Shown here one piece after another: positions 51,552 to 60,510 of a DNA stretch of 64,000 nucleotides (position 1 is its first letter; every line of letters begins with the position of its first letter). This DNA comes from Christensenella sp. UBA7862 (lineage in GTDB: Bacteria > Bacillota > Clostridia > Christensenellales > UBA1242). The stretch covers positions 62,184 through 126,183 of the forward strand of contig DLSM01000006.1 of the NCBI GenBank assembly GCA_002500135.1, written 5' to 3'. The notes under the pieces are model-generated. The model worked only from the letters and a program-made list of their open reading frames with translations. It was not told where the DNA came from and made no database searches. Both the position numbers and the translations under genes were made by a program.

Positions 51552-52970
51552 TTAAAAGCCAATGTCCTCTGGTGGGACTGGTGGAGGTGGGGCGGTGTCT
51601 TCAAGCGAACGTTTGTCGGCGTTTACTCCCACGTCAACAAATGATGTTATTTCTGGCACCCACTTAATGTCAATTTCTGCCAAGGCACCGTTACGGTGTT
51701 TTGCCAAAATAAGTTTGCACATGTTTGGGCCGTCTGTGGCTTCAACATCAGAATATTTTGAAGGGTTGTAAATAAACATAACGATATCTGCGTCTTGTTC
51801 AATAGCACCCGACTCTCTAAGGTCACTTAGAACGGGTTTGTGGTCCTCACGCTTTTCCACGTCACGGGAAAGTTGTGACAAAAGCAAGATTGGAACTTGA
51901 AGTTCACGAGCGGCAATTTTAAGATTTCTTGTGAGTTCGGTGATTTCTTGTTGACGATTTACTTCTCTGCCACGCTTTGCTTCGGACATAAGTTGAAGAT
52001 AGTCAATCATGATAAGGTCAAGACCTTTTTCACGTTTTAATCTTCTGCATTTGCTTATTATTGTGCTTGGCGAGTTGAGTGATGAGTCGTCAATAAATAT
52101 ATTTGCTTCGGCAAGTTTTTTGTTGCCTTCCCAAAGGGCTTTCCAATCGGCACCAGACAATGTTCCGCCTAGGGCTTTGCTTAGGCTGACGCCACTTATG
52201 GAGCAGAGTGACCTTTGAGCAATTTGCTCTTTTGGCATTTCAAGCGAGAAAACTGCACAACTGCGTTTGCCTTGAAGGGCGGCATAGTTTACAAGGTTCA
52301 TTGCCAAACTGGACTTCCCCACACCTGGACGGGCGGCTATTAAAATTAAGTCACTCTTTTGAAGTCCGTTTGTTATTCTGTCCAGTTCTGCAAAGCCAGT
52401 TGGAATTCCACGAGTAAGTCCGCCGTTTTTGTCGATTTCTTCAAATTTTGCAAGAACATTGTCGAGAGCGGTCGAAATTGGCTCTAAGTTTGAAGTATCT
52501 TCCTTTTCGGCAATGTCAAAAACTGTCTTTTCTGCAAAGGCAAGCACGTCTGTTTCGTCTGGCGAATAGGCTTTGTCAATTATGTCTTGACTGGCGTGGA
52601 TAAGTTTTCTTAAAAGCGAGTCACGTTTTACAATATCTACATAGTGCTTTGAGTTGCTGGCACTTGGGACAATGTTTGTGAGCATGGCTATGTAGTCAAT
52701 TCCGCCAACACTTTCCATTAGTCCACGTCTATCAAGTTCGTCAGTCAAAGTTACATAGTCAATGGGCTTGTTTTGTTTAAAAATTTCCTGCATGCACTCA
52801 AAGATTGTTTTGTGGGCCTCGGTGTAGAAGTCATCGGGCGAAAGATTTGCCACAATGGAAAAAGCAGAGTTTTCATCAAGCAAGCAGCAACCCAAAACCG
52901 ATTGCTCGGCTTCAAGACTGTTTGGCGAAATTCGTGCTAATTTTTTTGCTTTAAGTTTATCGTTTTCCAT
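51552..52970 (-). CDS. dnaB: Replicative DNA helicase DnaB
   Basis: A 472-residue helicase: N-terminal DnaB domain (SLEAEQSVLGCCLLDENSA near residue 18) and a RecA-like C-terminal domain with Walker A ARPGVGKSSL near 208, Walker B LIMIDYLQLM near 316 and SQLSRDVEKR near 361. Unwinds DNA at the fork as a hexamer. AAGGAT precedes the ATG. Confidence 0.95.
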   Translation of the reverse strand: MENDKLKAKKLARISPNSLEAEQSVLGCCLLDENSAFSIVANLSPDDFYTEAHKTIFECMQEIFKQNKPIDYVTLTDELDRRGLMESVGGIDYIAMLTNIVPSASNSKHYVDIVKRDSLLRKLIHASQDIIDKAYSPDETDVLAFAEKTVFDIAEKEDTSNLEPISTALDNVLAKFEEIDKNGGLTRGIPTGFAELDRITNGLQKSDLILIAARPGVGKSSLAMNLVNYAALQGKRSCAVFSLEMPKEQIAQRSLCSISGVSLSKALGGTLSGADWKALWEGNKKLAEANIFIDDSSLNSPSTIISKCRRLKREKGLDLIMIDYLQLMSEAKRGREVNRQQEITELTRNLKIAARELQVPILLLSQLSRDVEKREDHKPVLSDLRESGAIEQDADIVMFIYNPSKYSDVEATDGPNMCKLILAKHRNGALAEIDIKWVPEITSFVDVGVNADKRSLEDTAPPPPVPPEDIGF

Positions 52971-53024
52971 AGTTTATCCTTTTAGTAGTCTTATTATCCA
53001 ACAAAAGTTGCAAGTAGTCAAGAG

Positions 53025-53321
53025 TTAATCTGCAAATGGGTCACGAGCGGACTCTTTTGTTTCCATTTCCCTACGTTTTTTGTCCCGCTTGGAAAAGATT
53101 ATAAACCCGATGAAAAGTGCTGTTCCAAACATCAAAATTGTGCATAACACTTGGGCGACAGTTGTGTAACCCGAAACTTCATTTGACAAAAGATAATTTA
53201 TAAACAAAATTATGGGAAGTGACACAAGAGCAATTATCCCAACCCTTTTTGCATAAACATAAATCATTGTCTTTGTATCCATAACTTGCCTAGCGGTGTT
53301 CTTATCCAATTTTTTTGACAT
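53025..53321 (-). CDS. Small two-segment membrane protein
   Basis: A 98-residue protein with a basic start and two membrane segments (about residues 28-46 and 58-78), then a charged tail (SKRDKKRREMETKESARD). Unknown family. It begins three bases after the stop of the lipoprotein gene upstream, so the two form a unit. Confidence 0.7.
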   Translation of the reverse strand: MSKKLDKNTARQVMDTKTMIYVYAKRVGIIALVSLPIILFINYLLSNEVSGYTTVAQVLCTILMFGTALFIGFIIFSKRDKKRREMETKESARDPFAD

Positions 53322-53324
53322 TAT

Positions 53325-54584
53325 CTATTCCTTTTCACTCTTTTTCGACTTTTTATTTTTCATATTTTTCTTTTTCGTCATCTTCTCTTCTTTTTCGCCA
53401 AGAGCCTTCTGCACTTCGTCATGAAGTCCACTATAGTTTATATTTTCTTGCACTATAGTTTTGTTTTCTTCAACTATAGTGTTCTTTTTGTCGTCTATTG
53501 TTGAAATATTTGTTTTTTTGTCAAATTGTGAAAGATTGTCATTTTGTGGTGTATTTTCGTCCAAATTGTCGTTTGCTGCCACAAATTGTTGAATGTTTTG
53601 AAGTGCGTTCATGCCACGTTTTGTTTTGTTGCGTTTGACCACTGCACAAATCGTGCCACCCACGGCAAATACAACTATTCCGCACGCAAGACTTATGATA
53701 TACCAAATGGCTTGGTTGGCTGTTTTTCGCCAAAGTTGAATGGTGCCAGAGATGTTGTTGCCAAAGTCCCAGACGTAAATGCCCATTTCGTTTTTGTCGG
53801 TATTTGCATGAAGTCTTTTGTATGGAGTGGAAAAGCCAAAGAGATAATGTGCGTCCTCTTCTCCCACTCCCAAAAGGTCACACGCTGCTTCAACTATAGT
53901 TGTGCCTTGTGTGTAACTTTTGCTGTCTGAAGAGATTGTTATATTCTTCACAAGATATGGTTCTTGCAGATTGTAGTAGAATGGTGCGCAAGTTTCAAGG
54001 TAGGTCACAGTAAAGGTCTTTTCAATCACTTCATAGTCTGTAACACTCACTGGGGTGTCGGATAATGAGGTGTAGAAATCTCTATCTATAACAACTGCAC
54101 CTGACACCTCGTCATATGTAAAGGCATTTGGACAAAAGAACATAATGTAGCCATAGACGCTGGCAAAGGACATTTGAATTGAAAAGTAGTCGTAAGTCGA
54201 AAAGTCATTTGCTATTGCCCAGTTTTTCTTTGGCTCAATTTCAAAGTCGTCACTGGTTAGGAACCTTGTGTCTTGAGTTTTGACAAATTGAAATTGCTTG
54301 TCCAATGTGTCAAGATTTTTTTCGGCATAATCGTATATATTTCCATATAACGCGACAAGATTTTCTTTATATGCTTCGTTTAGGCTGTCGCTATATTTTA
54401 CAAGTAGTTCGTAAAGGCTTCTTCTTTGTGGGTTGTTAAGTCCAGATAGGCTGACAGAAAGTGTGCAGCGGACTTGCCCTGCGGAACTGAGTTCTGTTAC
54501 AAGTGTCACCGCTCCGCACCCGCAAGCAACAAGGCTCACTAGCACAAGAAAAATTGACGTTAAGATGTATTTTAGTTTTTTCAC
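53325..54584 (-). CDS. Lipoprotein with C-terminal membrane segment and basic tail
   Basis: A 419-residue protein. A signal segment ends with LVACGC near residue 22, a plausible lipobox. About 280 extracellular residues follow, beginning TELSSAGQVRCTLSVSLSGLNN, reminiscent of LppM/DUF3153-type domains, then one membrane segment near 292-315 and a cytosolic tail ending in a Lys-rich stretch (KKKNMKNKKSKKSEKE). It may link an outside domain to the membrane partner encoded next. CTAGGAG precedes the ATG. Confidence 0.65.
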   Translation of the reverse strand: MKKLKYILTSIFLVLVSLVACGCGAVTLVTELSSAGQVRCTLSVSLSGLNNPQRRSLYELLVKYSDSLNEAYKENLVALYGNIYDYAEKNLDTLDKQFQFVKTQDTRFLTSDDFEIEPKKNWAIANDFSTYDYFSIQMSFASVYGYIMFFCPNAFTYDEVSGAVVIDRDFYTSLSDTPVSVTDYEVIEKTFTVTYLETCAPFYYNLQEPYLVKNITISSDSKSYTQGTTIVEAACDLLGVGEEDAHYLFGFSTPYKRLHANTDKNEMGIYVWDFGNNISGTIQLWRKTANQAIWYIISLACGIVVFAVGGTICAVVKRNKTKRGMNALQNIQQFVAANDNLDENTPQNDNLSQFDKKTNISTIDDKKNTIVEENKTIVQENINYSGLHDEVQKALGEKEEKMTKKKNMKNKKSKKSEKE

Positions 54585-54592
54585 ATTTTCTC

Positions 54593-55519
54593 CTAGTTAT
54601 AGTTAAACAAACTTCCGTAAACAAGTTTTTTGAATGTTTCAACGTCCATATCCACACACACGCTGGCGTTTGGATTGTTTGACTGCATATCACACTTTAT
54701 GTAGCCATAGTCGTTGCCCGCTTTGTCCTTGTAATATTCCACTGAAAGTTCTGCCGGCTCGGTGTGGAATATTTCTGGGTTTGTAAGATATATTGCACTG
54801 CAACTATCGTGAACTGCTGCACCCAACTTTCCCACGTGATAGTCGTTGTATTTGGTGAACATTTTATAAAACACTTCGCCAAGTGAGTTTGCTCTGCGAA
54901 TTTTTTGTTGCTCCTCTGGGGTGAAATAGGCGATGTGTCCCAGTTCCATTGGCACCATAACAAGTGGAATGTTGCTATCCAAAACCACTTTCATTGCTTC
55001 TGGGTCAAATGCGATGTTAAATTCTCTATAAGGTTCGGTGGAGCCGTCCTCATCCTTGCTGCCACCCATAAACACAATGCGAGAAATCATATCTCTTGCC
55101 TCTGGATATTTGATAAGAAGACTTGCAATGTTTGTCATGGGACCTGTGCAGAGGATAGTTGTGTTTCTTGCCATATTTTCGCAAAGGAAATAGTGAATGG
55201 CGTCTGGGCTTTTTAGGACAAAGGGTTTAAGTTTGACATTTTTCACTTTGTATCCGCCAAGACCTGCCACCCCTTGTGCTTCTTTTGCGTAACATGGTTG
55301 GCGTTTTAGCGGTTCGCTTGCACCTTGTGCCACGGGGACATCTTTCCCAAAAAGTTCCACAAGTTTAAGCGTATTTTTTACAGTTTCGTCAATGGTCAAG
55401 TTGCCCGCAACGGTGGATATAAGTTTGACTTCAATTTTGTCACTGTTAAGGGCTGTCATAATTGCCATTGAGTCGTCAATTCCTGGGTCGGCGTCAATGA
55501 TGACATAATAATTTTTCAT
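54593..55519 (-). CDS. Inosine/uridine-preferring nucleoside hydrolase
   Basis: A 308-residue enzyme that cleaves the N-glycosidic bond of nucleosides for salvage. DADPGIDDSMAI at residues 8-19 gives the calcium-binding Asp cluster, CTGPMTNIASLL near 125 the second family motif, and VHDSCSAIY near 243 the catalytic His-Asp. Start overlaps the upstream gene's TGA by four bases. Confidence 0.9.
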   Translation of the reverse strand: MKNYYVIIDADPGIDDSMAIMTALNSDKIEVKLISTVAGNLTIDETVKNTLKLVELFGKDVPVAQGASEPLKRQPCYAKEAQGVAGLGGYKVKNVKLKPFVLKSPDAIHYFLCENMARNTTILCTGPMTNIASLLIKYPEARDMISRIVFMGGSKDEDGSTEPYREFNIAFDPEAMKVVLDSNIPLVMVPMELGHIAYFTPEEQQKIRRANSLGEVFYKMFTKYNDYHVGKLGAAVHDSCSAIYLTNPEIFHTEPAELSVEYYKDKAGNDYGYIKCDMQSNNPNASVCVDMDVETFKKLVYGSLFNYN

Positions 55520-56289
55520 TTGTTCCCTCCGCTATAGTTTTCGGCAGATTGCTCCATTTGCTTTCTGCGTTCATATTCTTCTTTCATTTTCTTCAGTTCT
55601 TCCTTTGTAGGAAGTGGCTTTGTCGCCTTGTAGCACACTTCATATTTGCTGTCTTGAGTATAGAACAGTTCCTTGCAGTGACGCTCAATTTTGGTTATTA
55701 GGTCTTCAAAAAGTGGCAAAGTTTCATCATTCGACAAAAGTTTGAATTGTATAATTTCTGACTTGTTTTTTCTTCCCGTTTTTTTGTTTTGAATTTTAAG
55801 TTTTTCTTGCTTAATTTCCACTTTAAGTCCGCCATAGCCAAAAAGTTTCCTTGTTTCTTGCTGGGACTTGATTATCATAACAACTCGCATTTGGGCAAAG
55901 AGTTTGTCTGGGTCAAATTGCAGGGTTGTTGAGAACATGGAGTTTAGGGCGTTGTTTAAGAAAAAATAGTGCTTGGACAAACTGTCATGCACGCCAACTT
56001 CCTTTTCCCTCTCGTGGCTGCGAAGATTGTCGGAATAATAATATTGTGGGCTGAAGTATCTTCGTTTGATTTTAAGTTGAGCCTTGCCCCTACAGACACG
56101 CTTGCGAAGTAGAAGTTCGTTTTTCTCAAGCAGACTTTGTGGGTTGTCATAATAATAGTCAACAACTTTGTCCCTTGTCACATCGTCCATGGTGTAGGTG
56201 GTCATTGTTCCAAGAAGTCTAAGCAAATGTGAATATGTGGCACTGTCAAACACAGTGTATCTTCTTTCTTGTTTAAATATATTTAACAT
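55516..56289 (-). CDS. CYTH-like triphosphate-tunnel protein
   Basis: A 257-residue protein resembling the CYTH/VTC fold: an ExxRY start motif (KQERRYTVFD), YYYDNPQSLLEKNELLLRKRV near residues 46-66 and alternating charged strands (KAQLKIKRRY, KVEIKQEKLKIQ) that would line a tunnel. The N-terminal ExExK motif is degenerate, so catalytic activity on triphosphates is uncertain. Overlaps the nucleoside hydrolase by four bases, hinting at shared nucleotide metabolism. Confidence 0.6.
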   Translation of the reverse strand: MLNIFKQERRYTVFDSATYSHLLRLLGTMTTYTMDDVTRDKVVDYYYDNPQSLLEKNELLLRKRVCRGKAQLKIKRRYFSPQYYYSDNLRSHEREKEVGVHDSLSKHYFFLNNALNSMFSTTLQFDPDKLFAQMRVVMIIKSQQETRKLFGYGGLKVEIKQEKLKIQNKKTGRKNKSEIIQFKLLSNDETLPLFEDLITKIERHCKELFYTQDSKYEVCYKATKPLPTKEELKKMKEEYERRKQMEQSAENYSGGNK

Positions 56290-56436
56290 ATTTTACTCCG
56301 TATAATATTTTAATAGAAATTTAATAAAAACACAAATAAAAGAGCCTACAAATTTTGCCTAAACACACAAAAATTATGTGCTAGTTGCAAAATTTTAGAC
56401 ATTTTTCAAATTGTATAGCAAAAAAGTATTTTATAC

Positions 56437-56466
56437 GAAGGCTCCCCATTGTAAGGGGGAGCCTTC
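56437..56466. repeat. Strong palindromic hairpin upstream of rubrerythrin
   Basis: An 11-bp perfect stem GAAGGCTCCCC / GGGGAGCCTTC with loop ATTGTAAG. No T run follows. The core CCCCATTGTAAG recurs at 61961-61972. The rest of 56290-56584 shows no gene. Confidence 0.6.
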
Positions 56467-56584
56467 ACCATGAACCTATATTTGACGATTACAAGGGTAG
56501 CCCCACCATCTGAATAGTCTTATCACAAAAAAGTTGAATAAATTTGGCGTAACTGGCAAAACTCTGCGTAAAGGAGAACATAAT

Positions 56585-57175
56585 ATGGACTTTGAAACAT
56601 CACAAACAAAAGTTAATCTTGCACGTGCTTTTGCGGGCGAGTGTCAAGGCGGGGCGAGATATCAATTTATTGCTCAAAAGGCGACAAAAGAGGGAAAAAA
56701 CAATATTCAGATTTTATTCAAAGGTCTTGCTAAAAATGAAATGGCGCATGCAAAGGTGTTTTGGGACTTGCTGGGAAAACACGCCACTCAGCCACAAAAA
56801 AACATTGAAATTAAGGCGGGATATCCGTTTGAGGACGGCGACTTGCTGCAACTTATAAAATTCGCTTCCAACAACGAGAAAAGTGAAAACACAACAATTT
56901 ATCCAAGTTTTGCAAAGATTGCAGAGGACGAGGGATTTAAAGACGTGGCGGAAAAGTTTAAACTTATTGCCCTTGTGGAAAACGACCACTTTATGATACT
57001 TGACGACCTTTATAACAAACTCAAGTCAAAAGAACTTTACATCTCGGGCAAGGAAATGACTTGGAAGTGCGACCACTGCGGACACACTCACCTTGGGAAA
57101 GAGGCTTTCAAAACGTGTCCACTTTGTGACCTTGACCAAAACTATATCACCCTTGATATGCTTGACAAAAAGTAA
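56585..57175 (+). CDS. Rubrerythrin
   Basis: A 196-residue diiron peroxidase that reduces hydrogen peroxide in anaerobes. The ferritin-like domain has the diiron ligands in AGECQGGARYQF near residue 17, AKNEMAHAKVFW near 52 and ALVENDHFMIL near 130; the C-terminal rubredoxin-like domain has CDHCGHTH and CPLCD. AAAGGAG lies just before the chosen ATG. Monocistronic, with a terminator after it. Confidence 0.93.
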   Translation: MDFETSQTKVNLARAFAGECQGGARYQFIAQKATKEGKNNIQILFKGLAKNEMAHAKVFWDLLGKHATQPQKNIEIKAGYPFEDGDLLQLIKFASNNEKSENTTIYPSFAKIAEDEGFKDVAEKFKLIALVENDHFMILDDLYNKLKSKELYISGKEMTWKCDHCGHTHLGKEAFKTCPLCDLDQNYITLDMLDKK

Positions 57176-57203
57176 AACAGCCCCCAAAACTGGGGGTTGT
57201 TTT
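57174..57203. terminator. Terminator between rubrerythrin and the P-type ATPase
   Basis: AACAGCCCCC and GGGGGTTGTT stem with a T run on the plus side. Confidence 0.75.
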
Positions 57204-57206
57204 ATG

Positions 57207-59570
57207 CTACATATTAGTATTTTGCGATTGCGACTTCCCTTTCTGTGTGAAATAGAACACCTTTTCAAAGACCCATCGAAGGGCGGTGTAGGATAGATAG
57301 ATACAGAAGAGTGTTATTCCAAGGAATACAAGTTCTCGTGTGCCGAGGGTTACATATTTGAAGAATGTTGTTGGAATAATGGCAAATGCAAGGACTGCCA
57401 AAATTAACATTGAAAAGACAATAACTGCTCTAAACTTATCCAGTGGCAGACTGAGGTTGAGAAGAACGAAGAATGCCCCGAATGTTGCACAAAGTGAGAT
57501 AAGAGTTGGGATAAGTTCTTGTTGGTCTGTTATTGCACAAAACACATAGCATGCCATGCTGGACAGAAATAGGACTATTGCCCCCGGCAGTGCTTTTGAC
57601 GAAAGGCTGGACAAGAACGAGCCTTTTATTCGCTCTTTGCTTGGTTGAAGTGCTAGGAAAAATGCTGGAATCCCGATAAAGGCTGTTTCCCAAATTAAGA
57701 TTTGATTTGGCTCAAGTGGATAACTGTGCCTTGGGGATAGCAGTGCGAAAATTGTCAAAAACATTGCAAAGAAAGTTTTGGTTAAGAAAAGTGAGGACGC
57801 TTTTGATATGTTGTTTATAACTCTTCTTCCCTCTGCCACAATGCTTGGCATGGAAGAAAAGTTGTTGTCCATCATAATAAGATTGCTGGCACTTCTGGTG
57901 GCTTCGCTGCCGCTTGCCATGGCTATGGAACAATCGGCTTCCTTTAGTGCTAAGATATCATTCACACCGTCACCCGTCATGGCAACTTTGCTGCCCTGTT
58001 TTCTGAGTGTTTTTACAATTATACATTTTTGCTCTGGTGTAACTCTGCCAAAGACAGTGTATTCTAGGGCGATTTTTTCCAGTTCTTCATCTGTGACGTG
58101 TTCTAGACTTATGCATTTATCATAGTTTTTGACGCCGACTTTTCTTGAAATGTTGCTGACGGTGTCCACGTTGTCGCCCGAGATAATTTTCACTTCCACG
58201 TCATTCATGTTGAACCACTCGATTGTGGCTTTGGCGTCTGGGCGAATGTTGTCTTCAATAACAATAACTGCCATTGGGGTGTTATTTTTGCTCATTGTGT
58301 CGCCCACGTGTTCTTCGTTTGACTTACAAAGCAAAATTACTCTGTAACCCTCTTGAGTTAGGGCTTTTATTGTTTGAGATGTTTCTGTGTCTAGTTTGTT
58401 TGTTACAAATTCTGGGGCGCCTAGCATATATACGCCAAGGTCGCCTAAGTTCACTGCCGAAAACTTTTTCTCGCTGCTAAATTCCATAACTTCCGTGGCG
58501 TTTGTCAGTTTGCTATCTTCCACCCAGAAATATTTGTCAAGGGCAATGGCTGTGGAGTTAAGAGTTTTGGTCGCTTTGGCATAACTTTGCATTATTTCAA
58601 AAATCTTTTCGCTTGGGAAGTTTAGTGGGATAACATTTTTCACCGACATTGTGCCGTCTGTAAGTGTTCCCGTTTTGTCAAGGCACAAAACATTTACACG
58701 TGCCAAAGTTTCTATGGAATATAAGTCTTGCACAAGGGTTTTCTTTTTGGCAAGGGTCAAAACTCCCACAACAAGTGACACGGACGTAAGAAGATACATT
58801 CCAACTGGCATCATGCCAATAATTGAACCCGATGTTTCCTTTATGGCTTCATACACTGTGCCGTTGTGATAGGTGTCAAGGAATGTGAACACGCCAAGCG
58901 GGATAAGTAGAATTCCAATGACTTTAATTATAAAGTTAAGAGTTTTTAGAATGTCACTTTGATTGGCTTTAAGTTGCCTTGCTTTTTTGATAAGCGTTGA
59001 ACTGTATGTTTCCATGCCAACTTTTTCTGCCCGTGCCACACACTCGCCACTTACAATAAAACTTCCGCCCAAAAGCGTGTCGCCGATGTTTTTCTTTATT
59101 GGCTTACTTTCGCCAGTGAGCAGACTTTCGTTGGCTTCCACCGTTCCATCTATGACCACAAGGTCTGCACAAACTTGCTCGCCCGAGTGAAGAGTTATGA
59201 TGTCACCTACAACAACTTTGTCTGTTTCTATCATTTGGTGCTGCCCGTCACGAAGAACATCAACTTTGGCGGCAGAGATGACAGAAATTTTGTCCACCAT
59301 TTTTTTTGCTTTTATTTCTTGCGCAAGTCCTATTATAAGATTTGCCATAAAAACAACAATAAAAGTTACATTTTCAAAACTGCCAATGTAGATAAGCACA
59401 CCAGCGATGAGGAAACAGATTAAGTTGAACCAAGTAAAAATATTGCCCAAAAAAATTTGAGCATATGTTTTAGATGTTTTGGTGAGGGTAGTGTTGCCAA
59501 GCCCGTGTTTAAGTCTGTCCGCTGCTTCTATGCTTGACAACCCCGTCATTGTTTTTTCATTTTCTTCCAT
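57207..59570 (-). CDS. Cation-transporting P-type ATPase (CtpE-like)
   Basis: A 787-residue ATP-driven ion pump. Phosphorylation motif DKTGTLT near residue 298, actuator LTGES near 150, and TGDGVNDILALKEADCSIAM near 515. About eight to ten membrane segments. In TM4 the usual PEG is replaced by PVGMYLLTS, a form seen in the CtpE-like branch, so the ion specificity is unclear; calcium is one guess. The gene starts eight bases after the TetR gene's stop and is probably under its control. Confidence 0.85.
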   Translation of the reverse strand: MEENEKTMTGLSSIEAADRLKHGLGNTTLTKTSKTYAQIFLGNIFTWFNLICFLIAGVLIYIGSFENVTFIVVFMANLIIGLAQEIKAKKMVDKISVISAAKVDVLRDGQHQMIETDKVVVGDIITLHSGEQVCADLVVIDGTVEANESLLTGESKPIKKNIGDTLLGGSFIVSGECVARAEKVGMETYSSTLIKKARQLKANQSDILKTLNFIIKVIGILLIPLGVFTFLDTYHNGTVYEAIKETSGSIIGMMPVGMYLLTSVSLVVGVLTLAKKKTLVQDLYSIETLARVNVLCLDKTGTLTDGTMSVKNVIPLNFPSEKIFEIMQSYAKATKTLNSTAIALDKYFWVEDSKLTNATEVMEFSSEKKFSAVNLGDLGVYMLGAPEFVTNKLDTETSQTIKALTQEGYRVILLCKSNEEHVGDTMSKNNTPMAVIVIEDNIRPDAKATIEWFNMNDVEVKIISGDNVDTVSNISRKVGVKNYDKCISLEHVTDEELEKIALEYTVFGRVTPEQKCIIVKTLRKQGSKVAMTGDGVNDILALKEADCSIAMASGSEATRSASNLIMMDNNFSSMPSIVAEGRRVINNISKASSLFLTKTFFAMFLTIFALLSPRHSYPLEPNQILIWETAFIGIPAFFLALQPSKERIKGSFLSSLSSKALPGAIVLFLSSMACYVFCAITDQQELIPTLISLCATFGAFFVLLNLSLPLDKFRAVIVFSMLILAVLAFAIIPTTFFKYVTLGTRELVFLGITLFCIYLSYTALRWVFEKVFYFTQKGKSQSQNTNM

Positions 59571-59578
59571 AAAAGCCT

Positions 59579-60166
59579 CTAGTTAAGTTGTTTTGCCACG
59601 CAAGAGCAAAGGTCCTCCACAAATAGTTTGCTTTCTTCGCTTTCAATGTCGTAGTTGCTGTCAATTTCTTCGCTTAGACTTCCAATAATTCCGCAGAAAG
59701 CAAAGTTCATTCTTGTGTCGTCAATTTTAAACAAAGTACCTTCTTCCTCGCCCTTCTGACAAATTTGGGTGAACAAAGTAAAAATGACTTCTTTGCTTTT
59801 GTAAAGCATTTCTGTAATGGTTTCGGAGTCATGCTCGTTTAGGAATGGGGCGTAGTTGTCGATGAAAGTCCATGGCATGACCATCCAGTAGTTTGCTTTC
59901 ATGGTGATAATAACAGCCTTAATGAATGTCCTTAGGCTGGTTCTGAAAGTGGTCACTTTAAAACTGCTGGAAAAAAACTTAACCATTTTGTTAAGATAAT
60001 AGATAATGCTATTGAACACCATTTCGTCTTTGCTTGCAAAATATTCATAGATTGTGCTTTTGCCCATGTTGCAGCGTTTTGCCACTTCGGACAAAGTTAT
60101 GGACTTGTAGTCCACACGGTCGTTGAGCATTGCAAGTACTTCTTCGTATATCATTTCTTTTTTCAT
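59579..60166 (-). CDS. TetR-family transcriptional regulator
   Basis: A 195-residue regulator: HTH near residues 20-45 (ITLSEVAKRCNMGKSTIYEYFASKDEM) and a variable ligand-binding C-terminal domain. Encoded immediately upstream of the P-type ATPase in the same unit, so it likely senses the transported ion or a membrane signal. Confidence 0.87.
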   Translation of the reverse strand: MKKEMIYEEVLAMLNDRVDYKSITLSEVAKRCNMGKSTIYEYFASKDEMVFNSIIYYLNKMVKFFSSSFKVTTFRTSLRTFIKAVIITMKANYWMVMPWTFIDNYAPFLNEHDSETITEMLYKSKEVIFTLFTQICQKGEEEGTLFKIDDTRMNFAFCGIIGSLSEEIDSNYDIESEESKLFVEDLCSCVAKQLN

Positions 60167-60510
60167 AATTTACCTCTCGAATTTTCGGTCGTTAACACAA
60201 GAATTATAACCCAAAAGTCCCTATTTGTCTAGCGATTTTCATAAGAATGATTGGTTTTTTGCAAAATTTTTTGCAAATTTTTTGTGACTTCCGCCCCACC
60301 CGACCGCTCAATTTGGCTCCGTCAAAATGCAACTTGAAACAAGACAACTTCCCTAACAATATTTTGTGCGGTAAAAATGGGAAATATGAGGAGAAAGTGG
60401 GGGAATTTTGAAAAACTGGTTAAAATTAGTAGATAAAAGTTTGAAAGTGGCGTATAATTTTGGGCGTAGCAATGATGAGAAAGAATTAGTAAGATATATA
60501 GGAGAGTAAT
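60167..60510. other. Divergent regulatory region between tetR and pyk
   Basis: Holds the tetR promoter (60203-60231) and, for pyk, a -10 TATAAT at about 60452 with only a weak -35, then AGGAGAG. No gene seen. Confidence 0.45.
60203..60231 (-). promoter_or_regulatory. Promoter of tetR and the P-type ATPase
   Basis: Minus strand TAGACA (60226-60231), 17-nt spacer, TATAAT (60203-60208). Confidence 0.6.

Noticed and set aside
56585..57175. UGA recoded as tryptophan
   Set aside because: Several genes end in TGA (for example 6609 and 55516) and Trp positions in conserved proteins use TGG.
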